Shown piece after piece: positions 1 to 9,900 of a stretch of DNA of 64,000 bases. Source of the stretch: Rhynchopus sp. YZ270_cl-10 (taxonomy: Eukaryota > Euglenozoa > Diplonemea > Diplonemida > Diplonemidae). Numbering within the stretch: the stretch's first letter is position 1; each line of letters begins with the position of its first letter. Below the pieces are notes generated by a model, which had not been told where the DNA came from, did not search any database, and worked only from the letters and a program-made list of their open reading frames with translations. The position numbers were made by a program, and so were the translations under genes. The DNA lies in the NCBI GenBank assembly GCA_964035575.1, contig OZ037865.1, forward strand, positions 744,001 to 808,000. Direction: 5' to 3'.

Positions 1-30
1 GGGGGTGCAAAAAATATTTTTGCACCCCCC

Positions 31-681
31 CAGAGATTTTTTTGTGGGGGGGTGGGGGGGGGTTCGACCCCCCTTGGGGGGTTTTTCAGACGTGTCCAGG
101 GGGGGTGGAGAAAAAAAAAATCCGGGCCGAAAAATTTCCAGGGGGGGTGGCCCGGCATGCACCCACATGTGCACTCGCCATGGGGCCATATTCAGCCTCG
201 TGCCTCGTGAACAAAGTGACTCCGTGCAGCCAGAACGCGACTCAATTAGTCAAACGCCGAAGGAAAAGGAAGCATGCAGCATGGCAAAAGACAAAAAGTA
301 GCGTACCGTGCGCCTGCGGCGCAAGATTGCAACCCACCCTTCCCATGACATAGTTTGGCGGTAAAAATGTGTAATTTTAAGCGCAAATTTTTGAAATGTT
401 GCGTACCGTGGCTTCGCCAGGAACCTATGGGTGCCATGACCGCCGTTTCTTTTGTAAATGTACTGAGGTTACTGATAATTCGTGTGCCCCGTCTGCCTGG
501 TGTAAATATCAGGGAAGTGCCGAACTCCGCAGTTGGACAACCACGGAATTCTCACATTCCGCCGGAGGCCCCCAACTTGAGCTAAGGTGGGGACCCGGGC
601 GCGCGAAGCGCGCCCGGGCTCGACTGACAAATTTTCGACCCCCCTTGAGGCCTGAAAAACCGGATCGAAAAATAAACTCTG
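31..681 (+). mobile_element. hAT-like miniature TIR element, copy 1
   Basis: The element begins CAGAG and ends CTCTG, and both sides carry the 8-base direct repeat CACCCCCC (23-30 and 682-689). CAGNG-type ends with an 8 bp target duplication are the hallmark of the hAT superfamily. The interior (about 150-600) is clearly the same sequence as the interiors of the elements at 29593-30294 and 49265-49962 in opposite orientation, including the words GCGTACCGTGCGCCTGCGGC and TTGCGTACCGTGGCTTCGCC. Open frames inside are not conserved between copies, so it is probably non-autonomous. The target duplication is C-rich, which slightly weakens it; the identical layout of the third copy supports it. Confidence 0.75.
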
Positions 682-2536
682 CACCCCCCCAAAAAAAAAA
701 AAAAGTTTTTTTGGGACGAAAAAAATTTTTTGAGGGGGGATTTCAGGCTTCAGCAGGGATTCTCTGGCTTTTCGTCAGTACCACAACGGACATAGCCAAG
801 CACCACTCGGTGGCTGTCACACTCACAATGTGTGAAAGTGGTTCCAGGGATGCTCCCTGCGATTGTCGCCACCTATAGCAGTTCCAGGAAAGCAAGCGAA
901 GTGATTACGTGGAAGTGTATTTCGTTTTATGCATGGGTACTGAGTGTAATTTTCCGCTCGCTGCGCTCGCGGAGGTACACCTTAAAATTTTTTTCCGCTC
1001 GCTTCGCTCGCGGAAAGACACCCCAATGTGAAATAAAAAAACGGGCGCGGGAAAATTTTTTTGAGCCAACCACGATTTCGCAAAAACCCAAAAAATAGCG
1101 TCAGGCCCCGGTTTCCCCATTTTCCCGTGAATTTTCACGCCTCTCCCAACTTTGTCAGGGAGGAGCGCGCGCGAAGCGCGCGCGACGACCGCTTGTGTGG
1201 GGAGAAAGCTCGGAATGGACTTTTCTGAAGGGTTTTGTACAGAAAAATTTTTGCACCCCTAAAATTCCCACAGGGGGGTGCAGGCTGAGGACCCTGGGAA
1301 GGGGCGAGTAAAAAAAAAAAAAAAAAAAAAAAAAATCTCCAGTGGAGTATAGAAAGAACGTCCCCGCAACTACTATCTTCCCCCCCAGGGTGAATGAAAA
1401 TGTAAAAGAAGCAATACTTCAAGGGGAAAGGCTTTGTCTGGATGACAACATCAGAACCGTGTTGTGCGGTTCCAAACAAAACCAAAAGAAACTAATAATA
1501 ATAAACAAGAAAAGCAAGAGAAGCAAGAGAAGTAAAAAAGGGTGTGGAATGGAGGGGAGGGTGGTGTGATAAAATCGAGCAGAAACGTGCTGCCCCTGTG
1601 CAGTGTTACGTCACAGGCACAGCACGAATACGGGTTATTTCTTGTGCGACCAGGTTCGCCTACATTGTGTTTCGATGTCCTCTGTCCGCAAGGTGCGTGC
1701 ACATTGGTTGTGTTCTCTCCCCCACCAACCCAAACCATTCGACCCTTCGCTGTCCCCCCCTCCACTTCCGAGAGGGGAAGACGTTGTGGGTGGTCAGAAG
1801 GGTGGGTGGGTGAGGGAGAAGAACACCGACACACATCCACACGGACGCCAAAACAAAGTAGCACCACCGAACACAGCACAGCCTTTAAAAAATGGGGGAA
1901 ATCATAACAGGAACAAGACCCCACACAGCATATACTGCCACAACAACACAAAGGAAAGGGGTTTTTACCTTTTCCTTTTCTTTGCTTGCACCAGCCGTAT
2001 TGTGTTTTTGCAAGGGGGCACATTTATTAATGGTATAGGTAGAGGAAGGAAAACATATGCCGGCACAACAGTGAAGAGAAGAGAAGGACTGTGTGTGCAG
2101 GTAAAGAAAAGATGTTCTGTTATCATAAAAGGGGGGCGGTGAGAAAGCGGCACACAAGTGGTGTGGTGCTGCTGACTTGCCCACATGGCATAGATACGAA
2201 AGGGTTTAAAAAAAAGAAGCAAAAGTAGTCTGAAGAAAGAAGAAACAATCAATAACCAATAATCAGTGGTGAAGCGGGATAATGGCAAACGCAAAACAAT
2301 GGCGCCTCGGGAGCAGGGTAAAAGAAAAGAAGCGGGTAGTGCATAGGGTGCGATCTCTTTCACACCCCACACACGCCTGCACGTGAAGAAGGACACACCA
2401 GGGTTCCGCTGTCGCCAACCCACAGTCACCACACATAAACATTAAACATCAAAACAAAAAGCCATGGAAAACACACAACCACAAGAAGAAACAAACATAC
2501 GGATGCGAACCACACAGTGGTTTATAAAGCTTAGGT
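682..2536. other. Intergenic, repeats and low complexity
   Basis: No gene is recognised. Two small GC-rich hairpins of the type CCGCTCGC(T)NCGCTCGCGG lie at 953-975 and 998-1016. A GCGCGCGAAGCGCGCGC palindrome at about 1168-1184 recurs at about 12277-12293 with similar flanks. A poly-A run lies at 1309-1335. Open frames at 1451-2023 and 1603-2142 are low in complexity and resemble nothing known. Confidence 0.5.
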
Positions 2537-3975
2537 TTAGTTCCACCCACTCGTCCACGTCGCCCCCCACAGCTTCGTGTAGCCCGTGCCACCGTTTGCA
2601 ATGCGCATGGTCTGCATGTAGCCGGTGCCAGTCTTGACATAAGGACGTGTCCGGTGGAGCCGATGTAGAAGGGGGTGATGTGTGTCCACGGCTTCGACCA
2701 CGTCGACGAGTACGTTGTCGTCACACCTGTGGCACCGTACTTCAGGATCTTTGCCGTGCCAGTCTCCTGCTTGTACGCCAGCATGTACGACAGCCCGCCC
2801 ACGTTGAAGTCAACCATGTGCGTCCACCCGCCCGTCCACGTCGCCGTCCACACAAGCTGCGTCGACACAGACCCCCACGCAAAGGACACGGAGACCGTCT
2901 TCACATCACCGCTTCCGCCCCTGTACAGCAGCAGGTACTGCACACCGCTCTTCCAGTACGGCATCAGCACAGTGCGGCCGCGCACCCAGTTCGACGCGTG
3001 TAGGTTCGTTGTGTACACATTCCCGGCGTTGACACGCTCCCAGTTCGCATGCCCGTGCAGGCTGCTGTACACAAGCAGGTACGCAGTGTTCCCGTTCTGG
3101 AACGGCACAATGTGGGTCCAGCCTGTGCCCCAGGTCCCAGTCACAACGTTCGAGTACCCGGCACCCCCTGCCGTGAGACGGATGAAGTTGACGAAACCCG
3201 TGCGTGCCTTGTACAGCACCGCGTACTGCACCCCGGACACTTTGTACGCCTCCATGTGCGTGTACTGCAGCGACCACGTGCTCGAGTACCGTGTCGTCGT
3301 CCCCTTCCCGTCCGAGTCCACCTCCACAATCTTGACAGACCCGCTCTGCGGCTTGTAGATGAGCATGAAGTCCCTCGTCCCCTCAGACCACGCCATGAAG
3401 CGCTCGCCCCCGCAGTTGTTGCTCAGGAGTAGCTCCGTCGCCCCGAAGTTCCCTTCGTGCACAGTCGAGAACACGCCGTTGTACGTGTGGCGCATGTTGT
3501 CGTAGCTCCCACTGTCGCTGTCGAGCCCCTCCTGGTTCGTGTGGATGTGCGGGCCGTTGCTGTTCCCAGTCGTCCCGGTGATCCCAATCACCTCACCCTG
3601 TGCAACACGCTCGTTCAGCAGGTGCGACACCGAGTCGCGCATGTGTGTGTAGTACGTCTTCCACCCGTTCTCGTGGTCGATGCGCACGCGTCTCGCCCCG
3701 TGGTGCTTCGAGTCGGGCGAGTTCACTGTGTACGCCTCCACAACCTTGCCCCCGGCAGCCGCACGCACAAAGTTCCCCTCGTCCTGCACGGTTGACCCTG
3801 CCCCCACGTCCCACTGGTTCAGGTCCAGGTTGTTCCTGTGTCCGTCGTACGATGCTGCACGCCACATCTGTGCACAGCTTGTTGGCGTCTGGAAGAAGGG
3901 GCGTGTTTGGTAGGTCCCCGCCTCGGCAGTGTTCTGGGTGCACAGCAGCACCAGCAGCACAAAGACGCCCCGCAT
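2537..3975 (-). CDS. Secreted M23-family metallopeptidase-like protein with C-terminal beta repeats; frame break near the end
   Basis: From the ATG at 3975 the protein opens with a signal peptide (MRGVFVLLVLLC, cleavage near AEA-G). A lysostaphin/LytM-type M23 domain follows at about residues 40-160, with candidate zinc ligands His46, Asp51 and the HIH motif His143/His145, plus His111 in TYYTH. M23 enzymes cut peptide cross-bridges of peptidoglycan or Gly-rich proteins. The His46-Asp51 spacing is one residue longer than the usual HxxxD. From about residue 180 come five or six repeats of roughly 42-45 residues (pattern WTHxxPFxxGxxxYLLxY), probably beta-propeller blades. Near 2640 the long frame leaves the repeat pattern, while a neighbouring frame continues it (YVKTGTGYM to ATWTSGWN) to a stop at 2537-2539. 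This is either a real frameshift, a sequencing error or an unseen short intron. Bacterial origin by transfer is plausible but untested. Confidence 0.78.
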
Positions 3976-5032
3976 TTTGTTGTGGTTCTCTTTGTCTTGG
4001 ACTTTGGCACAGGTGTGTGTATGTGGGTTGCTTTTGAGAAAGTATCTGGCGTTGTTTGTGTTGTTTGGTGTTGGTGAGGTTGTGTGAGGATGGATCACTG
4101 GGAACTGGAGGGAAGGTAGAAAAACAGGGAGGGCGGGTTTTGGGTGTTTTTGAGTGTTTTTGAGTGGTTTTTCGGGGTTTTCTTCAAAAAAAGCGGTTTT
4201 GGACAGCAAAAACGGCCGGACGGGACCCCCTACATGTATTCCCTCCACCCCTTGTCTTTGCTTCCATCTTCCCTTTCGTGCACCGCTTAGTGGTGTCCTT
4301 CTGTAAATATCCCAACTTTTCCCCACCCCCCACCCCTTTGCGTTAACTTTGCTTGCATCCCGCCCCCGTCCCCTATCAAAGGAAAAGAGGACTATCGCAT
4401 CAGATAGCTCCTTTTGTTTGCCCGCAGCGCTGCCTCCAATCTTTTTAGAATTCACAACAAGCTGTTTTATCGAAAAAAAAAAAAAGTGAAAATACATTTG
4501 ATTTTAGACTCCCTATCACGTGATAGCAGCCACAATTTTTCTTCGCAGATGAAAACCGTGAAAATCAGCCCCACCGATACCTGAAGCTAAAATGAGTTCT
4601 GTTGAGAATCTACAGAACTCGGGGCGGGGGGGAACTGTATGCCAACCAATCCTTGGTTCTTGTTTAACAACCTGACCCCCAAAACCCACCCAAGAATTCA
4701 AGCACCATATCTCATCACCAATCTTCTCAAATGTTAAAATAAACAAGCAGAAAAGATAAAAGGTTCGCAAGCTTCGCAGCTCGCCTCCCAAGCAGTAGTG
4801 CAACATAAAGGTGTCTACTTTTTCCTAATATCAAACACATGAATGCCATGCGCCTGAAACATGTGACACACAATATTACGTTGTGGAATACTTTTTCCAT
4901 TTTTTTCAAAAGTTCCATTCTCCATCCAATACTTTTTCCATTTTTTCGAAAGTTTCAAAAAATAAGAAAAACACACAAAAACACACAACAACACATAAAG
5001 AATACGCGCATAGTTAGTAAGGCACGCGTTCT
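3976..5032. other. Intergenic between M23-like and LRR genes
   Basis: The stretch 4015-4087 is the upstream leader of the M23-like gene and is near-identical to 6563-6626 in front of the LRR gene. The rest is A/T-rich and homopolymer-rich. No further gene is seen. Confidence 0.6.
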
Positions 5033-6562
5033 CTATCCATCCCACCACACATTCTTTTGTTTTTCCCCACTGCAACCTACCGAGGTAGGCGTGACGCTAT
5101 TATCTTCATCTGTTAACTCCATGTCACCTACTCTGCTGCGTACAACGTTGCTGCACTTATCCTTACCGTGTACAGTCTGTAGTGCAGGACAACGGGAGAG
5201 GAAGTACTTACCAATCGTGGTGACTGCTTGCAGGCCGGTTAGGTCTACTTTCGGCAACGTTTTGCAGTGGGAGAGAAACTTATCACCGATCGTGGTGACT
5301 ACTTGCAGGCCTGAGAGGTCCACTTCCGACAACGCTGTACAGTGGTAGAGAAAGCGGTCACCGATCGTGGTGAGTGCCTGCAGGCCGGTGAGGTCTAATT
5401 TTGAAAACGTTTTGCAGTTGCAGAGAAAATTACTGCCGATCGTGGTGACTGCTTGCAGGCCTGAGAGGTCCACTTCTGACAACGTTGCACAATGGGAGAG
5501 GCAGTAGCTACCAATCGTGGTGAGTGCTGGCAGGCCTGACAGGTCCACGGTGGATAACCCTGCACAGTCGGAGAGGAAGTGCTCACCTATCGTGGTGAGT
5601 GCCTGCAGGCCGGTTAGGTCTACTTTCGGCAACGCTTTGCAGTGGGAGAGAAACGTATCGCCGATCGTGGTGACTGCTTGCAGCCCTGAGAGGTCCACTT
5701 CCGACAACGTTGCACATTCGGAGAGACAGTAGTCACCAATCGTGGTGAGTGCTTGCAGGCCTGAGAGGTCTACTTTTGACAACGTTTTGCAGTTGCAGAG
5801 AAAATTATCGCCGATCGTGGTGACTGCTTGCAGGCCTGAGAGGTCCACTTCCGACAACTTTGCACAATGGGAGAGACAGTAGTCACCAATCGTGGTGACT
5901 GCTTGCAAACCGGCGAAGTCCACTTTTGACAACGTTTTGCAGTCGGACAGGAAACAATTGCCGATCGTGGTGACTGCTTGCAGGCCTGAGAGGTCCACGG
6001 TGGATAACCTTGCACAGTCGGAGAGAAAGTGCTCACCGATCGTGGTGAGTGCCTGCAGGCCTGACAGGTCCACGCTGGATAACCTTGCGCACTGCGAGAG
6101 GAAACTGTGCCCAATGGCGGTGACACAGGTCAAAGCAGGGAGGTGCAGTGTGGTGCCACAGCTGTCATCCACATCGGACACACAACTGCACACAATACGC
6201 GTTACTGCACTACGTGAGAAGAAGTCATTTGGAATCGCAGTCACAACTTCTGCCTGAAGGAGCAAGCTAGCCACCCCCGGATCCTGCGCCTGCTCCAACG
6301 TTTCTGCTGTGATGTCTGTCTCACCCAATGCATGAAGAGCTGTCACGGCTTCGAACTTCGGCGTCTTCGTCAACACGACTTTCTCACCAGCACTCAGTTC
6401 TCTGATGTCCTCTCCTTCCTCCTTCCCTCCAAAACCCATATGAAAGCTGTCTTTGCACAACCCTTCTGCAGACGCCATCTTCTGCCGCATGGTCGCCGTT
6501 GTGTCATCCTCACCCACCTCGACCACGTACTCCTTGCTGAAACCCTGTACGACCAGTTCCAT
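5033..6562 (-). CDS. BspA-type leucine-rich repeat protein with N-terminal ubiquitin-like fold
   Basis: Starting at the ATG at 6562 (MELVVQGFSKEY), the first ~70 residues have the spacing of a ubiquitin-like beta-grasp fold. After a linker, 13 consecutive 23-residue repeats follow (pattern LSxVDLSGLQALTTIGxxFLSxC), the LRR_5/BspA type common in surface proteins of bacteria, Trichomonas and other protists. On the plus strand the repeats appear as a 69-base tandem array from about 5190 to 6130, and neighbouring units are nearly identical in DNA. That points to recent unit duplication or gene conversion. The tail (MELTDEDNS onward) is unrelated. No signal peptide follows the chosen ATG, but an in-frame upstream start at 6637 would add about 25 residues read from leader sequence; I prefer 6562 because it begins the compact fold. 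Confidence 0.82.
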   Translation of the reverse strand: MELVVQGFSKEYVVEVGEDDTTATMRQKMASAEGLCKDSFHMGFGGKEEGEDIRELSAGEKVVLTKTPKFEAVTALHALGETDITAETLEQAQDPGVASLLLQAEVVTAIPNDFFSRSAVTRIVCSCVSDVDDSCGTTLHLPALTCVTAIGHSFLSQCARLSSVDLSGLQALTTIGEHFLSDCARLSTVDLSGLQAVTTIGNCFLSDCKTLSKVDFAGLQAVTTIGDYCLSHCAKLSEVDLSGLQAVTTIGDNFLCNCKTLSKVDLSGLQALTTIGDYCLSECATLSEVDLSGLQAVTTIGDTFLSHCKALPKVDLTGLQALTTIGEHFLSDCAGLSTVDLSGLPALTTIGSYCLSHCATLSEVDLSGLQAVTTIGSNFLCNCKTFSKLDLTGLQALTTIGDRFLYHCTALSEVDLSGLQVVTTIGDKFLSHCKTLPKVDLTGLQAVTTIGKYFLSRCPALQTVHGKDKCSNVVRSRVGDMELTDEDNSVTPTSVGCSGEKQKNVWWDG

Positions 6563-6677
6563 TGTGTATGTGGGTTGCTTTTGAGAAAGTATCTGGTGTT
6601 GTTTGGTGTTGGTGAGGTTGTGTGTGTCTGGGTGCACAGCAGCACCAGCATCACAAAGACGCCCCGCATGTTGTGGG
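6563..6677 (-). pseudogene. Rearranged copy of the M23-gene leader and signal peptide
   Basis: Read on the minus strand, 6669-6620 encodes MRGVFVMLVLLCTQ, nearly identical to the first residues of the M23-like protein. It is followed directly by a copy of the M23 gene's untranslated leader (4087-4017), and then by the LRR start codon. In the M23 gene the order is leader then signal peptide; here it is reversed. This looks like a partial tandem copy joined to the LRR gene, possibly supplying its promoter. It could also work as an alternative first exon, but the signal-peptide frame is not continuous with the LRR frame. Confidence 0.6.
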
Positions 6678-6987
6678 CTTTAGCCTTTGGTCTTTGTTAG
6701 GACAATCTGGTGTTGTGTTGTAGTAGAAAAAATGCAAAACAAAGCAAACAAAAGCAGGAGGGGTGGGGTCTATTGTTTGTGTTGACTTCTGCAGCAAAGC
6801 CGTTCTTCTGGATATATGGACAGACTCATTGTTCCCCTAAACCAGTCCACTCCCCAAGCCCCTCCAAAACCCCCCCCCCCCCCCCCCCCCCGAAACCCGG
6901 TCCCATTTTGTTGTATTTTCAGTTTTTGAGCTGAGAGCTCAAAAAAAGGGGTGTTGCAATTTACTCCTGCGTCAGAGGGCTGAGGGT
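6678..6987. other. Intergenic, poly-C tract
   Basis: About 300 bases between the LRR leader and the last PRP4 exon. It contains a run of about 22 C at 6869-6891 and otherwise nothing that I recognise. Confidence 0.5.
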
Positions 6988-9900
6988 TCACAAATCACCG
7001 AGCAGAGCGTCCAGGTCGACTTCTTCCCTGTGGAGAGAAAAGGGGGTGTAAAAAAGGGGGAAGTTGGTAAGATGATTACGAGTCTCTCGTTGGGTCATCT
7101 GAACAGGAAGACCTTTTTTTTTCTCTGTTGCCACATCTTCTCGGGGTCTACACTACTGCAACCTGAGGCTTTGAACAAAATAACAACTTGACTTGAAATG
7201 AAAAAAACAGCCCGCTCGTGACATGTGTATACCTTAACAAAGGACCAGGTGTAGAGGAAAATAATATTGTTGAGCCTCTCTGCTTTATCACCCTTGATCA
7301 CATCACCGGTGGTATACAGCATCAAGCAGATGTTCGGGTTTTCACAAACAAAAAAAAGGGGGGGCAATTAAGAAGCGCTTGTAAGATGATTTCGATACAA
7401 GTTACCGAAGAACGATATTTGGAAATGGAGACATTAATAGCAACACCGATTGTAAATGAAAGTTGAAAGTGTGTGGTGCAGTGGGGAGGGAGAGGAAGGG
7501 GGGGAGGAATGCATACTCTTCAGACTTCTCCCACAGCTTGAACGTCCCGTCGTACGCGCAGGAGACCAGACGGTTTCCTGTGGGTGCCACGTCCACCGAC
7601 ATCACCTTGTTCTCGTGTCCCTTGAGGCGCTTCGCAAGCTGTGTGTGTGTGGGCATATTTTTTGTATTTTTTCACGGGTTGCCTACGATCGTAGTACGAT
7701 CGTTTACGATCGTACCAAAAAACGATCGTAACGATCGTAAAATATCGTACTACGATCAACTACGATCGTACTACGATCGTAAACGATCGTAGTACGATCG
7801 TAGTACGATCATTACGATCGTAGTACGATCGTAGTACGTTTGCCAAACGAAATAACGAATATCGCTTGAAATACCGTTCGATATTCCTTGCATGGTGTGC
7901 ATGAAGCACACACAAGGTATATCAAACGATAATCAATCAGATAAAACGTTACATCATTGGAAAATTGTTGGCACCGCCCCCCTGTCTTCGTATTTATTAC
8001 GTCGACAGGCCAAACAACGTTGGGCTCAGAAGAAGCAGTGCTAGACAGTCACTGGGGATCAACATGAGAACCAACTCCCAACAACACAGGCTACCGAAGT
8101 AGCAGGTGGGGTGTTGCGGGTGTTTGGGGTGAAAGAAAATCGATTTTGGTAAGTTCCAGCAGAAAATTCTTAAGTTTGCACTAGTCGAGAAGGGTTACCA
8201 CTGCTCACCGAGCGGTGCACCCATTTAAGGGTGGAGAAGCGTGACACGCACATACAAGTATGCACGTTACTTCAACAAAGGCTGAATTCTGGTAATTCTA
8301 AGGGATGTGAATTACAGCCACCACATGGTTGTCATTAGGTTACTACCTTCGTCGTAAACGTATACAAAGGTTTCGCCCCCTTCTCTTTCATGCAAACTTA
8401 AGAAAATCCTGAAGTAACTACAACCTGGCGTGCGGGTACAGATGCATTGCTTTGTTCTTTCCTCAAAGTCATGTGTGATCTCTCGGGTCTGTACTAAAGT
8501 CAGTGTTTAGATAAGCATCCACTTGACTCGTTCTAACAACCGTTGAAATCTAGAACAAAACAATACACTGCCCCTTCTCACACCAAGCCGCCATGCTTCA
8601 AGAGCATGCCCTGGGCAAAAATTACTGTGACAAAATTAGTTTTCTGGGGGAACGCAATATTTTATTGTGCCCAGTCCTCCGCAAGCAGAGGACAGACTTT
8701 CCGGATCCCGAAGTCGAATTTCTTGCACTAGCTATGCTCCCTGGGTTAATGGCTATAGCAGTGACTGACAGAGTGTTCCCACTCCCCTTTCCACCCCATA
8801 TGTTCGCTCGTTCTGCACAGTTGGTTCTCGATGTTGCACTCGCGATACCTGTTTAAAAGTGAAGTTGTGAGTGGTGGGGAATTTAAAGAAGGTGATTTCT
8901 TTAAAAAATAAGTTGGCCTGAGGGTGTAAAATATTGTTATGGAGACTTTTTGGAGGAAATACGAGTCGACGGCCTTATTTTGTTGAATACACTGTGGCTA
9001 GGGGTATGGGGATAGGTTCGCTGGGATAGCATATTTGGGGATAGCATATGCCATCCCCCAGGGGATAGCATAACCTATCCCCGGGGATAGGTTATGCTAT
9101 CCCCCTGGGATAGGTTATTTCAGGATAACCTATCCCCCTGGGATAGCATTTGACTGTACTTTACTAAGGATCTGCGTGCTGGGGACACAAAAATTTAGTA
9201 TCCCCACCCAGGTGCCCATTTGTCACCTTCCCACCCCTTAAAAAAATACAAAATAATGGGGGGATTCGGGTGCCCAAATAATCCTATGCACAAAAAATGA
9301 AGCGGGGGGGAAAAGGGATAAATAATTTTATTTCCCCCACCCAACAACAATGATAAAGCGTAACGACAACAAATAAAAGCAAATAGGAATTTGTGGTTTT
9401 TGTGAGGCACTCAACGAAGTGTGCCGGCTCTGTGGAGACACGGAGCCACCAGCACTCCCCAGTCTTTTTTCCGGAAGTACCTGGAAAACTCGCGGTTGCG
9501 ACCAGGCAAACGAAAAAATTCAATTACACACCAAATGTGTGCGGGAGAAAATAGAAATGCAAAAAATTCCAGCTTCATCTGTGGGTGCGACGTTCTGCGG
9601 GCCTCCAGACATTAGGTGTTATAATTATTCTTGTTGCCACTCATCACCATCAGAATAACACCACAAAATGTCTGGAAGCCCGCAGAACGTCGCACCCACA
9701 GATGAAGCTGGAATTCCAAAACAAAAAGACCTCTTCGCAGACTTCTTCAAGCTGTACGTGCTTCCTGCACCCAAACACAGCATCCACGTGACGGACCTCA
9801 GGGAACTGATCCGAAAGGTATTCCCCAAGCACTTCGGCAAACTTTCTGACGTAACGCCAACTGTCACATCCGCGATTAAGTCTGCACACAAGAAGGTCAA

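Noticed and set aside
1451-2023. 190-residue frame on the minus strand
   Set aside because: Phe/Ser/Cys-rich low-complexity sequence with no domain and no conserved neighbour.
3141-3443. Long frames on the plus strand over the M23-like gene
   Set aside because: They are Arg/Val/Pro-rich shadows of the GC-rich coding sequence on the minus strand.
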